DNA of 64,000 nt from Sepioteuthis lessoniana (lineage: Eukaryota > Mollusca > Cephalopoda > Myopsida > Loliginidae). The translations under genes were made by a program, and so were the position numbers. The stretch spans positions 35,630,938 to 35,694,937 of the forward strand of contig OY757939.1 in the NCBI GenBank assembly GCA_963585895.1, given 5' to 3'. Below, one piece after another: positions 20,331 through 31,184 of this stretch; the first letter of the stretch is position 1; every line of letters starts with the position of its first letter. The notes below the pieces were generated by a model. That model was not told the origin of the DNA, searched no databases, and saw only the letters and a list, made by a program, of their open reading frames with translations.

Positions 20331-21117
20331 TCAACGACATACTTTTCTTAAGTGTCCCATTAGCCCACAATTAAAATAACGTAGCTTGGCTGCCGGACAG
20401 TTTTCCCATCCCTTTAGCCCGTCGGGATGGAATATCTCTCCGCATCCCTTGCATATCCTGTCCCTTGAAATTCTGGGTGTACCTTCATCCTGGGACTGCT
20501 TCTGCTCAGACCTCACCGAGCCAAATGTCGTCGGTGGAAGTAGGTTATTTTGAAGGTAGGGGGTGCTTTATCTGTGGTTTCTAGACTAACCAACCAGTGG
20601 AATTTCTGTTCTAATCTAGTAAGAATATAAGCTTCAGCTAATATCTTACCTTGGTGTTCCGTATTAAGGAGTCCAGCGACGAGTTGACCAGCTACCATGT
20701 CCTCTGAATAGTTTACTTGCTGTTGGCAACTTCCGTTTGTACACTTCACAGTAAATTCACAGAGCCTCGCCTGCGACTGCAATTTTACCAAGAAATGTGT
20801 GATACCCTCCCCTTGTTACCTCCTTATGCAGGCCTTTCACTGCAACAAGTCGTATTTGGTGTAGTAACTGTTCTTCAGTAGCTATGTTAGGAGTTTCGGA
20901 CCCTAATAGCTGAAATAATCTGTTTACGTTCGGCGAACAGGCGGTTCTCAGCTCGTTCCAGATTTCCGCTAGGTTGGTAAGGTTCTTTATATTGACCCCA
21001 GGCGTCGATAAACAAGGCCCAATCTTTGTCTGTAGAATCCGTTTCAATAACAGGTCTGTCAGGTTTTTTATGTGAGGGAACGAACGGGTGCGTTGTCTCT
21101 TCGCTTTTGTAGTTCAT
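20331..21117 (-). pseudogene. Gypsy gag (capsid and zinc knuckles)
   Basis: The ATG at 21,117 opens a frame with KPDRPVIETDSTDKDWALF, then a shift to LRTACSPNVNRLFQLLGSET and EEQLLHQIRLVAVKGLHKEV, then CEFTVKC and DMVAGQLVAGLLN with LVSLETTDKAPPT. All are typical of invertebrate gypsy capsid proteins. The last piece (20,516-20,331) has zinc knuckles: a first CKGC...H...C unit, and a second reading YFNCGLMGHLRKVC in which the first Cys appears replaced by Tyr. At least three frame changes. Confidence 0.85.
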
Positions 21118-21236
21118 TGTTCTCCGTCTGAAGATTTATCAACTGTTGAATAAGTTGCACATAGCGTTCGCTATTCTCTTCTCCTGAAGCAATTTTTGCT
21201 AAACTCTAGGATAACTCTCAAAGTTCTGAAGTGTAT

Positions 21237-21255
21237 GATCCTGCCTACAGCGCCA
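21237..21255 (-). other. Primer binding site
   Basis: On the minus strand TGGCGCTGTAGGCAGGATC directly follows the 5' LTR. It starts with TGG, complementary to a tRNA CCA end. I cannot name the tRNA. Confidence 0.75.
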
Positions 21256-21377
21256 TGTATTGGTGACTTGTTAGAAGTAACGAGTTGGACCTGGTATCCA
21301 GTATTTATGTTATTCCCGTAATACCATTGTCACGCCAATGGTCGTACCTTATCAACGATCGTCCTTCCTACTCTACA
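21256..21377 (-). repeat. 5' LTR of the gypsy element
   Basis: 122 bp, TG...CA ended on both strands (plus-strand start TGTATTGG, end CTCTACA). Very short for a gypsy LTR. No TATA box is obvious within it. Confidence 0.85.
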
Positions 21378-21933
21378 CGTTTGAACTATTATTTTCATCA
21401 GTGTTAGGTGGATTTAATCCTTGATCGTTATATCTGCTGCTATTTTTTCTTACAGTCATCGAGCTTTGAAGATTTTTCATTGAAGTCACCTTTGACTCAA
21501 ATCCCATCATCAATTCAAAAGACAAATGACTGAAAGTTTAGCTATGCCACTTTCTAGTTTATATTTAGACACCGGTTTATTACGTTTGCATAAAAGTTCA
21601 ACCACAAGGCTTCTGGAAAGGTATTTTTTATTTTGAATCAAAAAGTTTTTTTATTATCATCATATTTACCCCAACCACTAAAAAGTGCTAATGTAAAAAG
21701 ATAAGAACCCCACCCACCAAACACAGTAGGAATGAGCATTTGAATTTGAGACGCTTCTCCTACAGTTCAAGTAAAATAACCCAAGAAACAATGTCAATGA
21801 TAAATAGAAAGAACGAAATAATATATTAAAATTATAGATTATCCATCTAAAAAAAAATCTAGCATCACTTATTTTCATACCTTAATGTTCTGTCAAGACG
21901 TGTACTGTAATAGTTGCGAAATAAGTTCTTTGA
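21378..21933. other. Intergenic, no gene recognised
   Basis: AT-rich flank of the gypsy element. The left side of the SINE-A target duplication (TAAGTTCTTTGA) is at 21,922-21,933. Confidence 0.4.
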
Positions 21934-22181
21934 TTGGTTTCGTTTGGTTTCTTAGTTTTTAATGGCATATCAACTCTTTTTAGGTTATTTAATGCCAAAG
22001 CCATTCTCCTAGAAGAACAGTAGTGGTACTATTTAACCCATAGCTGGGAGGATAAGGGTGTTCATACCTTTCCCAAGGGTTTTTGCCCGAAAGTGAACGT
22101 AATAGCGCAACTGGAGTACGAACTCGCGTACTACGATTCCATAGTCCATCGCTTTAACCATTACGCCACGAGGTCACCCCC
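21934..22181 (-). mobile_element. Full SINE-A with 12 bp duplications
   Basis: Complete: tail with AACCAAAC/ATGGCATATCAAC at the left, central block, and tRNA-like head CGTGGCGTAATGGTTAAAGC (minus strand) at the right. Perfect 12 bp duplication TAAGTTCTTTGA (21,922-21,933; 22,182-22,193). Confidence 0.95.
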
Positions 22182-22274
22182 TAAGTTCTTTGAATTTCAA
22201 AAGCTATGTACAAAGTCTAAGTACATCTTTATATAATGTTGATAGATAAAAAATAAAGCTCGGTCACTAACACC

Positions 22275-22697
22275 AAAGTAGCGATTGTGTCCAAACTACT
22301 GTATGGATACACCACTTACATGCTGACTAAGCGTATAGAGAAAAAAGCTTGATGGCAATTGCACAAGGATGTTACGAGCTATATTAATCAATCCTGGAAG
22401 CAACATCCCACTAACAGTAGCTGTACAGCCACCTACCACCCATCTCAAAGACCATCCAAATTAAACAAACAAGACATGCAGGTCACTGCTGGAGAAAAAC
22501 AAACGAATTCATAAACGACGTTCTCCCATGAACCCCTTCACACGGACGAACAAGTGTTAGTCGACCAGCTAAAATTTATCTACCACAAATCTATACGGAC
22601 ACAGGATGTAGCCTGGAAGATCTACCGGACGCGATGAATGAAAGAGACGGACGGTGAGAGAGTTAAGGAAATCCGTGCAAGCAGCACGACTTGACGT
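22275..22697 (+). mobile_element. RTE-like LINE 3' end, degenerate
   Basis: Plus strand matches the same LINE: LLYGYTTYMLTKRIEKK-like start, a degenerate HLPPISKTIQI..TRHAGHCW region, then YTDTGCSLEDLPDAMNERD and an IRASST end. Multiple frame breaks. Confidence 0.8.
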
Positions 22698-22916
22698 ATC
22701 AGTTTTATTATCACAAATACTATTAAAATTTCTACATGATTAAAATATATAATTTGATGAATAAATAAATAGATAAGTAAATAAAAAAGTTGTCACTTCC
22801 CTAATTTACTTTGAAATAGAGTTTTCTAGGAACAAGGGAAAAGGACGTTCGTTTATTTCGACGATAGCATTTCCTATATAAAGAAATGTACAAATATATA
22901 CAATACAATATACACA
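22698..22916. other. Spacer
   Basis: AT-rich, no element recognised. Confidence 0.4.
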
Positions 22917-23075
22917 CGTGGGGGCTTAAAAGTTCATATGACGATGTCATATCTACCGTAGAACTTTTTGGCTTGATAAGATCTAAGCACATAATATCGA
23001 TAGAAGTGTGAACCACAAATAAGACACTGTTATAAAATAAGCCTTACTTAGTCAGATTCCATGAAAGAAAACAAT
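22917..23075 (+). mobile_element. MITE-E copy 2
   Basis: Left end GGGGGCTTAAAAGTTCATAT, then the palindromic ATGACGATGTCATATCTACCG core, then the mariner C-terminal remnant (GAAGTGTGAACCACAAATAA). Same internal junction as the copies at 2.4 and 25.6 kb. Confidence 0.65.
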
Positions 23076-23811
23076 ATGGTAAGTCAAATTGCTATTTTTC
23101 GCCATAAGGCTACTTTCAACAGAAAAGAAATTTAATTTTTCAAAAACGACGTCTCTACGCTTCAAAGACGAGAAAAACGTATTTTTAACACTATCTATAA
23201 AGACTGAAATATATACAAAAATTATTCCATTTAAGACATTTTGTCTGTTTTTTTTTTACCCGGACATCGCTGGGTTCCTTTGCTACCTGATAGTTGAATA
23301 TCAAAGTAGAGAATTTCTATTTATAAAAGATTTTGCCAAGAAATTGCTGGAAACTTTTGTGCTAACATACTATTTATGTAGATGACATACATGTTCGGGA
23401 TATTTTCCTTATAATATATTCATTTTATCAAAAGTGACTGCCATTTTTTTTCTTTTGGCGCGCAGATTTTCCGCCATTTTTGGAGACGGTATGTTTTTTT
23501 CTCATCTGAAAGAATTTCATACTACTGATCTTTACAAATTCAGGATGAAAAGCGAATACTTGGAAAATGTTTGGAATAATTGAGTCCCCTTTAGCAATGT
23601 GTCACGTAGGGATCCTGTCACGTGGACCGGAAGTGCTCTTTTTTTATTTAAAGAAAAAAAAAAGATTCACCGTAATTAAAAAAAAAATGAAAGCGTTTTC
23701 TTTTTCAATTTCTGTAAGTATTTTTCTTATTCCAATTTTTGCAGGCATGATAAAAATAACATGATTATCCCTTTCATAATTGCCAACCGACTTACTACTA
23801 GCATAGGTACT
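23076..23811. other. Intergenic, no gene recognised
   Basis: AT-rich, several T-runs. The open frame at 23,089-23,385 has no recognisable motif and low-complexity composition. Confidence 0.4.
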
Positions 23812-23990
23812 ATGGTGTTCGCCCTGTCATCAGAACCTAGAATATACCGACTGCATCTTCTGTAGCGAGGCAAAACTCTCCCCCGCCAAAAGGGTGTCCT
23901 CAATAGGATGCTAAACTGCGTCCAGTGGTGAGGTTTTGGAAATTTTTGAAGTGAGGAGCCCCTCTTTCATTTCCATTCCTCTCAATTCCA
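23812..23990 (+). mobile_element. REP-B head fragment
   Basis: Diverged head: CCTAGAATATACCGACTGCA, then a GTGTCCTCAATAGGATGCTAAA-like block and GGAGCCCCTCTTTCATTTCC. The 3' part is missing. Confidence 0.6.
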
Positions 23991-24227
23991 TTGACACTTA
24001 ATAAAAATATCTATTTGGGTCACATTTGTTTAAAAACTATTTCTATCAGAAATACTCGATACCATATAACCATGCAATTTTTTTGTATTAAGGCGAATAA
24101 TTGTTATAATTGTTTAATGGGGATTATAATGAAATATTTAAACCAATTGTTTGCAAGTTTTGATAAGTTAGGTTTTATGACATAAACCCTTAATGTTACA
24201 TATATCATATATATATATATATATATA

Positions 24228-24600
24228 ATGTCGTGTTGCTAGCACGGATTTCCCCGACTCTCGCCTATCATCCATCGCTTCTGGCAACGTCCTCTAGACT
24301 ACATCCAGAGTCCGTACAGATCTGTTGTAGATAGATAAATAGATTCTAGTTGGTCGTCCAACACTTGCCCGTCTGTATGATAGGGTTCTGAGGAGAATGT
24401 TGCTTATGAAATCGTCCTTACTTCTTCAGCAGTGTCTCGCATGTTTTGTCTTATTTGGTTGGTTTTAGTGGTGGGTGGCCGTACAGCTGATGTTCTGAGG
24501 GGTGTTACTTCCAGTATTTGTTCAATATGACTCGCAGCATTCTTGTCAAGTCTTTTCTCTATACACTAAGTCAGCGTCCATGTAGTGCATCTATAGAGTA
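24228..24600 (-). mobile_element. RTE-like LINE 3' end
   Basis: Minus strand: CGCAGCATTCTTGTC-type upstream part, GGCCACCCACCACTAAAACC region (HLPPITK-like), GGACGACCAACTAGAATCTA, and the EDVARSDG-like end. It sits directly 3' of a (TA)n run at 24,208-24,228 and is followed by a purine-rich tract. Confidence 0.8.
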
Positions 24601-24960
24601 GTAAAAAAATCAAGAGAAAATGGGAAAGAAAGAAAAATGGGAAGAGAAAAATAAGAGAAAAAAATCAAGGGAAAAATGGGAAGTAAGAGAAAGAAAAAAA
24701 TAAGAGAAAAATGGGGAGAAAGAGAAAAATCAAGTGAAAAATGTGAAGAAAGTAAAAAAAAAAAAAAAATAGAAAATACAGAATAAAGGTAAAAAAAATA
24801 GGAAGAAGAACAGCTGGAAAGAAAATAAATGAATGAAAGGAAATATGAAAAAGATAGTCGAAAGAAAATGGGATACTGAGGTCATCTAAGAAAAACCCTT
24901 CCCCACCTCCAAAAAAAGACCGAGAAAAAAAAAGAGGTAAAAACCTATCATACAAAAGAA
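24601..24960. repeat. Purine-rich minisatellite
   Basis: Degenerate tandem units of about 40 bp built on AAGAGAAAAATCAAGGGAAA and AAATGGGAAGAAAGAGAAA between 24,605 and about 24,760, grading into less ordered purine-rich DNA. The opposite-strand open frame (Phe/Leu-rich) is an artefact of composition. Confidence 0.75.
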
Positions 24961-25563
24961 TTTTTTTTTTTATAAATATACATTTAAAAAGAATGAAAAA
25001 AAAAAATGTAAGATCGAAATATCTTTAATAATAGCCAAGCTTGTCTGAGTCTAGTCCTTTCTTAAACAAAATTTTGCAAATTCTAAAACGTTGATTGTTT
25101 AGTGAAAGCCAATGAAGTCTGAAGTATAGTCGCCGCTTCGTAGGCAATTGCAGAAATTCATAGACGAAATAATCAAGTTATTTTTCGCGAAAAATTGGTA
25201 TCAGAATCCAGAACAACACCAAAAAACTTTCGAGAGAGAGCTTTTTAAGAAACTTATATTTTTCAAGACCTTGTGTCAGAAAGAAATTATCATCTTTATT
25301 TATAGAAAGTCAAATAAAAAACGAAGCAAAAAATATCCACGCTTTTTTTCCATCAATGAGATATTTCTATAACTTAAAAAGTAGATGTTTGGAAACAGAA
25401 TGTTATACATATGTCCAGACAACATATTAAAAATTTATTAATAGAGGAACGATAATTCTGTTGCCATCTTTTTTTAGTCACATGTTCATATCTGCATACA
25501 CATATTATAAATAATTAAAGATGTACACGTTTAACAGAAAAATATTTTTCTAAAATATACAAA
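24961..25563. other. Intergenic, no gene recognised
   Basis: AT-rich. The open frame 25,148-25,372 is Lys/Phe-rich without known motifs. Confidence 0.4.
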
Positions 25564-25722
25564 GGTGGGCTGAAAAGACCATATGACGTCATATCTGCCG
25601 TTAATTTTAATTTACCAATGAGACCAAAGCACTGAAACACCGACGAAAGAAGTGTATGAACCACAAGAGGGATTATTATGAAAAATAAGCTTCGTTTGAT
25701 CAAATTCCATGAATTTTCGATA
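25564..25722 (+). mobile_element. MITE-E copy 3
   Basis: GGTGGGCTGAAAAGACCATA end, then ATGACGTCATATCTGCCG, then CCAATGAGACCAAAGCACTG and GTATGAACCACAAGAGGGAT, the mariner C-terminal remnant shared with the other two copies. Confidence 0.65.
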
Positions 25723-25935
25723 AAGGTTACCGAGGCAAGGAAAATATTTTTCTACTCGACTCCAGGAGATAAAGACGAATACGTTGTTACTGTTTCCCAC
25801 GTTTATTAATGTAATTCAGACTGGCCTTCTGTGAGCTTCCAAACCGTCTTTCAGAATGAGGGGTGGAAACTTCCTCATCGTTCCCTCTATCAATGTCACC
25901 TCTGATATTACATGAATCGAGCAAATTCAGCAAAT

Positions 25936-26150
25936 CTTCCTCTTGGTGGGGTGTTTTTGTGGGATCTTTTTATGTGTGTGGTCTTTTCATGTTGTATGTA
26001 TTGTGTGTGGAGGTTTTCGAATGTATGAGATATTTTCATTAGTGTGTGTGCTTGTGTGTTATTGTGTTGTGTGTTTGAGCGGAGGTTTTCATGTGTGTGT
26101 GGTGTGTTTTTATTGTGTTTGTATTGTGTGGGTGGAGGTTTTCGTATGGC
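25936..26150. repeat. TG-rich minisatellite
   Basis: At least three spaced units centred on GTGTGGAGGTTTTCGAATG / GGAGGTTTTCATGTGTG / GTGGAGGTTTTCGTATG, about 60-70 bp apart, embedded in TG-rich DNA. The overlapping frames on both strands reflect this composition. Confidence 0.75.
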
Positions 26151-26397
26151 AAAAGAATTGGACAAACATTTACTGTTTTGTTCGCAGTAAATTAATGTGT
26201 TAATCAAGACTCGTCTTCACCGAATCTCCAAATCATCTTTCCGTTGGAGAATGAAAAAAAATACCCTGCATCTTGTAAAGGAAAATATCGAAGTTCCTTG
26301 AGTCGGGCTTCTAAAACATTAAACATACATCTCTCAACAACACTTTATCTGACTGCTAAAACAAACATTCTAATTATCTCTTTCAACCGAAGTCACA

Positions 26398-26608
26398 CGA
26401 TGGGCTCGCTGAACAGGGTTCAAATCCTCGATGAAGTAGTTCATATTTCTCTTAGAAAAGCATGAATCTTTTCGATCCTTCCAGCGATGGGCAGATAGTA
26501 GGGCAAAGCGGGATTTTTAGTCTTGATACACCAACTGGCCTACACCACTTAAAGATTGACCTTCTGTGGCATTTTAGCTGTGGCGGAGGGTTTTAGTAAA
26601 TACATTAA
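26398..26608 (+). mobile_element. SINE-C fragment, diverged
   Basis: Contains the B-box-like GGGTTCAAATCC, the central block with AGCGATGGGCAGATAGTAGG, and a 3' part with TGGCCTACACCACTTAAAGA. The A-box region is lost. Confidence 0.6.
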
Positions 26609-27217
26609 GATATTTTGAATAAAAGTGTGAAGAACTGTCATGGATTTTCATATTACACATCTTACTGTTTGCAATTGTGTTTTTTTTACCTATGGCAGAA
26701 TAAGTAGACAGTTCTTGGAAAACATTGATAAACAGTGATAAACCATGTTTACAATTTAAATAGAAAATCTTGAGAACTTAACTGTATTTATAGATTGTCA
26801 CTGCATTCCAACATCTTTAACTGCCTCAATAAGAATTTTTTCGACTTCCTATCAAATTAGATTTGACATGAAATCATTTTATAATGTGGGAATTGGTATT
26901 TATCCGATTTCCCACCAATTAAGAATAATCATGACGTGACCTTAAAATGTCAGGGAGCATGCATGAAGCAAAAATCATGCGTGGCAATCACAAAATTGCT
27001 GGGTTTCCTATGCATTCGATTTTTTTTGGGGGGGGCAGAGCAATGAACTCCACTCTACTCGTTTTAAACAAAGGGTCAGGTGATATTTTGTGGAGATGGC
27101 TCCCCGAGACCAGTCGATTAATTGCATCGATATGGTATCTGGTGTAAATAAATGTTTGCTTTTTAAGCTTAAGTGTAAATTGAATTTTAATTTTAAGATA
27201 TCTTTTGCTATGGTACT
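26609..27217. other. Intergenic, no gene recognised
   Basis: The open frame at 26,947-27,147 (66 codons) has no recognised domain. Confidence 0.35.
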
Positions 27218-27560
27218 TTAAGTTAGGTTATTTTGTTTAATGGCATATAAGCCCTTGTGGATTATTTACTGCCAAATTGTATAATTTGCGAGCAAATCGT
27301 TTGTAGGAAGATGTTTTTTTTTTTTTTTGTTTACTGGTGTTTGATAGCATGTCAATTCTTGTGAGTTATTTAATGTCAAACCCTGCATATATGAGAGAGA
27401 GAGAATAGTTTGTGGGTAATTTTATTTTTAAACGAATTAGAGCTCATGTTTGCTCACAGTTAAATGGTTTTAAGCATTACTATATAATACAAATATTTCT
27501 GGTCAATATTGATAATTTCTTTGCTCCTATTTCAAATAGTTTCAAATATTGCTCTTGCAG
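27218..27560 (-). mobile_element. Two REP-B tail fragments (B2)
   Basis: Two successive tail-like sequences (TTTAATGGCATATAAGCCCT at about 27,237; GATAGCATGTCAATTCTTG at about 27,342), the second followed by B2 subrepeats (CAGTTAAATGGTTTTAAGCA). No head. Confidence 0.65.
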
Positions 27561-27809
27561 TGTAACTGACCATCAGCCATCACCTTCAAGATTACAGAGG
27601 GTTGGGTACTTTTTTGCCATAAGAGCAATTTGAATAATACAGTTTGACATGACCAACCAACCACCCTTCTAGCTCAATAATGGCCAAAGTGGAGTGCTTC
27701 AAGTCACTTGACCACTTCGGCTGCCGAGTTAAGGACTGCACACAGCCTCCAGGATCTCGTCCTCAAGCATTACAAGTCGCCACGCACGGCCGACTGGTAA
27801 CCCTCTCTA
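27561..27809. other. Spacer, less AT-rich
   Basis: 27,660-27,800 is GC-richer with no recognised element. Confidence 0.35.
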
Positions 27810-28272
27810 TCTCTCCACCCTTCTTTATCGTCCATCGCTTCCGATAGGTCTTCAAGGCTACATCCTATATCGGCACAGAGCTGTTATTTATAGGTTCCGT
27901 GATATCTGCGGCACAGATCTGGTCGGGTGTATCACGTCTCTGGATATACCTCGAGCCCCAGGGGGCCGTACATCCAGGCTCTAACCCTCCTCGGAGGGGC
28001 TAGGTTTATCGCCTGGCTCCTGAGGCGCATCTTTTAAGAGGAATGCCGACGGGGACAAAGACATTTTTGGAGCCGCCGGGTGCATCTGGGCTATGGACCC
28101 ACCTTAAAAAGAGGCCTTGCGCCACACTCGTCCGGTTGCTGGGACGATCGACAGATACCGTTGTATATAGGTCCTAGCTGGTGGTACTGCCTTTGCTCGT
28201 ACATGTGATGGGGTCCACAGGAGTATGTCGCTTATGAGTTCGTCCTTACTTCTCCAGCAGTGTCCTGCATAA
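27810..28272 (-). mobile_element. RTE-like LINE 3' end interrupted by REP-H
   Basis: Minus strand: DREGW/EAMDDKE-like region at the left, and TYIQQL-like sequence split by REP-H. The right side has TPSHVRAKAGTTS-like sequence and a DELISDILLWTP-like region ending near 28,270. The insert is flanked by duplicated LINE bases. Confidence 0.8.
27896..28159 (+). mobile_element. REP-H copy 2, GC-rich retroposon
   Basis: 264 bp block, GC-rich against an AT-rich window, inserted into the LINE with GTTATTTATAGGT (27,883-27,895) and GTTGTATATAGGT (28,160-28,172), a 13 bp duplication with two mismatches. Its 3' half is homologous to 11.8-11.98 kb (GGAATGCCGACGGGG, TTGCGCCACAC, end GATACC). No tRNA boxes recognised. 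Confidence 0.75.
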
Positions 28273-28930
28273 ATCATATAATTGTATATAAATACTTGTA
28301 ACTATACAACTGTGTGCAAATAAACATTCGAGGACATAAAAAACGTGCGATGCCGCATTGAAAATAAAGTTATATTTACAAATGAATAAAATTTCGGTTT
28401 TCAATCACCCATGAGGAGTTGACATATTCTTAAATAAATAAATCAAACCTATACAAAACTAGCTTGCTAAAAATTATTCAATGAAGTTATACCCAAAGAG
28501 ATGAAGAAAGAGAATTGGGAAAAGATGAAGAAAAAAACGAAAGAAAATATGTGTGTGTGTGGGGGGGACATATTTTGGAAAACCTTGGAAAATTCTTGAA
28601 AGTCAAATAAATCTATTTTGGTTTTCTTATTCTCTTTTCTGATTCTTCGTCTCAAAGAAAAACGGCCGTTTTAATCATCAAACAGAATTCTTTACTCTTG
28701 CAAAAATCTAATTTTGTCGTTAACTGTAAGAAAATATAGTATTAACGTTTATCTGCCAAATTTTCGATTCAGTCGCAAACTTTGGTCAAAAGATAAGAGC
28801 ACAGACGACGATGTTGACGATTTGAAAATTAGAAAAAGAAAGAAACCAAAAATATGAGGATGTAGTTGGCTCTGGTTGTTTATTTAGTACAGTAAAATAT
28901 CAAAAGTTGAAAATAGGGTCAAGAAAGTGT
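28273..28930. other. Intergenic, no gene recognised
   Basis: AT-rich. Contains a (GT)n/G-run at about 28,550-28,567. Confidence 0.4.
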
Positions 28931-28939
28931 TGCTTCAAT

Positions 28940-29310
28940 AAGTTTAGAAATACAGATTGCCTAACAAAAATCGATATTAAAAATTTGCCTTTAAAAAAAT
29001 TAAAGCCGCCTGAAAAATAAAAAAAAAATTAGATTTTAAATAAACTTTAAAAATTTGCCCTGAAAATCATTGGTAAAAATCTGCCTTAAAAAGGAACGGT
29101 AAAAATATGTCCTTAAAAAATCTAAAAAGCCTTAAAATCAACAGTAAACTTGTATTAAAATTGATCTAAAAAAATCTGTCATTGAAAATAAATATGAAAA
29201 AACTGCCTTAAAGAAATCAACATGAAAAATACGTTAAAAATCAACATAAAAACGTTGAAAATACGTTAAAAATCAACATTTAAAACTCGCCTTAAAATCT
29301 GAAAAGATTC
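28940..29310. repeat. Degenerate short-period repeat
   Basis: Irregular repetition, roughly every 30-40 bp, of phrases such as AAAATTTGCCTTTAAAA, AAAATCTGCCTTAAAA, AAAAACTGCCTTAAAG and ACGTTAAAAATCAACAT. It looks like an eroded minisatellite. Confidence 0.6.
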
Positions 29311-29359
29311 ATCACAATTTTCTTTATTAAAAATTGAGCTGGTGATGTAAATCTTTAAG

Positions 29360-29490
29360 GCCTGTGCCAAAAAGTTCGAACTCAGGCCAACACAATTTGG
29401 GTTCATTGCGCACTAATTCTCTTAGAAAAGGCATGAATCTACTTTGCCCTTCAAACTGAGTAAAATAGCAAGGTAGTTAGAATCTTTTAG
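29360..29490 (+). mobile_element. SINE-C-like fragment
   Basis: B-box-like AAGTTCGAACTCAGG, then TCTTAGAAAAGGCATGAATC and AACTGAGTAAAATAGCAAGG. These resemble the SINE-C central block as it appears in the diverged copies at 26.4 and 59.7 kb. Confidence 0.5.
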
Positions 29491-29651
29491 GTTTTGAATA
29501 GGAAATCTCTGTTAGATGAAGGACTACTACACAATGTTTGCAAAGGAGATGGGCACTGACTAGCAACCATCATTGTCTACTCAAACTTAGCTTGGCTGAA
29601 GTACCGCAGAGAGACATTTGAATCCTAACCGAGTGCCAAACACATCCTTGT

Positions 29652-29818
29652 TGAAATGCAGTAGTGATACTATTTGACCCATAATTAAGGCAGAGATTAT
29701 GGGTTCATGCCTTTCCCAAAGGTATTAGTCCAAAAGTGAACGTAATAACGTGACTGGAGTTCGAACTCGCTTACTTCGAGGCCGCAGTCCTATTACGCCC
29801 TGGGAACTCTCCCTAATA
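29652..29818 (-). mobile_element. SINE-A fragment (no tail)
   Basis: GCAGTAGTGATACTATTTGA, central block, then GAACGTAATAACGTGACTGG and the B box GAGTTCGAACTC. The head is partly lost. Confidence 0.75.
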
Positions 29819-30704
29819 TCTATTTTTGTGTTTTTGGTTTTTTTTTATTCTTGAAAATATTTCGCCTTATTTAAAAAGGAAAAAAGAAATCTCAGTTGGC
29901 CTCTTCGCTTATTATCCGATGTCAATTCCATAAACAGTCCTGATAAACGCCTCTTATTGGCTTCATTCACTGTCAATGCTGTTGTTAATGTTCATTCGGG
30001 TTTTTCACCAGCTGATTATAATGACTCGTCTTTGGCTTGTGTAGCGCTTATATTGGTCAAACCACGAAGATAACGAAAAAGGATTACAGTGTGATTCGCT
30101 ATGACCGCAGATAACGAATGTCAATCAAGTACAAAGAAAATGAAAATAAAAAATATCACGATAGCGAAATGCCTTTCTTGGATTATTAACAGAATTTCTC
30201 CACCAACCCTGACTCAGCCCAATTTACACAACTGAGTCATTGTTTTGATGAGGTAATTAAAATTTCCTTCACTTATTCCAAAGATGCCACACTATTATAA
30301 TCAAATTTCAAATTAAATTGGAAACTGCCTTATTCTGGAAAATTGATTCATTCGAATTCACGGCAAGTCAAACCGTGTGGGGCTATTTTATGCCAAGAGG
30401 TAAATTTTGGGAGACGGTCAGATTTATTTTAATGCTTCTTTCCAAGCATCTTTCTTGATTTTGATAGAGAATTGTCTGCAGTGGATTGGGGGTTCCTTTG
30501 AGGGGGGAGGTTTGTAAGATAAGCTTTTAGTTCATAGTTAAATTCTTTGGTATAATTCTGTTTCAAGAAAGAAAAAAAATCTTATTTATACTCATTTTTT
30601 AAATGTGTCTCGTTATTTTTGTTGTAAAAGCGTTTTCTGATAACAGCAAAATCACTACATTCCGGTTTGTTTTCGTCTTTAAGTGAAAAAAAGTAATTTA
30701 GATT
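29819..30704. other. Intergenic, no gene recognised
   Basis: AT-rich; no element recognised. Confidence 0.35.
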
Positions 30705-31070
30705 ACCTGATTTGGTTTAATGGCATATCAACCCTTAATGGTTATTTTGTGCCAACTCCTGTTTATACATATGATTTTTAAATCAATTGTTTGTAATTAA
30801 CTATCTTTAAATGAGCCCGAGTTCATTTGTTTGGACAGTTAAATGGTTTCAAGTATTGCTATTTAATACCAATAATTCTACTTGAAGAATCCCAAGTAAA
30901 CGATTGAATTGTTCAATTTGATCCATAGATTGAATCCTAACAGTTACTATTACTCCGGGTCAGAGTGGACTTGGGAGTAATGGTAATAAAGGGGTATTTC
31001 ACATTCCCCAAATTCCAAGATTGGAGCTGCATCATCAGATGCTGTTAAATGTCATACATAGGACACGTAA
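30705..31070 (-). mobile_element. REP-B copy (B2), head truncated
   Basis: Tail TTTAATGGCATATCAACCCT, B2 subrepeat (CAGTTAAATGGTTTCAAGTA), conserved block ACTCCGGGTCAGAGTGGAC, and stop in the middle of the head at ATAGGACACG. Confidence 0.85.
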
Positions 31071-31184
31071 AAAGGAGTATGGTTGTCTTGGGTGCCCGAT
31101 CCGTAAGGAATTTTCGAGTTGTATTTTAGCGCTAACAAGAAAAAAAATACGCCCCCGTATCCGATGGAGAATTGGAACAGAATA

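Larger units (their letters stand above)
17353..21377 (-). mobile_element. Ty3/gypsy LTR retrotransposon, RT core deleted
   Basis: A minus-strand element of about 4.0 kb with ~122 bp direct terminal repeats, PBS, PPT and gag-protease-RNase H-integrase order. Integrase after RNase H makes it Ty3/gypsy. The reverse-transcriptase palm/fingers (about 200 codons) are missing, and several frameshifts and stops interrupt both gag and pol. The two LTRs differ at about 10 of ~108 compared positions by eye, so it is not recent. Target duplication is not clear because the outer end of the left LTR has diverged. GC content is higher than in the flanks. Confidence 0.92.

Noticed and set aside
24665-24955. 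96-codon Phe/Leu-rich frame on the minus strand, membrane-protein-like
   Set aside because: It is the complement of a purine-rich minisatellite; composition alone explains it.
25936-26150. CRISPR-like spaced repeats
   Set aside because: The repeated GGAGGTTTTC units are imperfect, embedded in TG-rich DNA and lie in an animal genome. This is a minisatellite.
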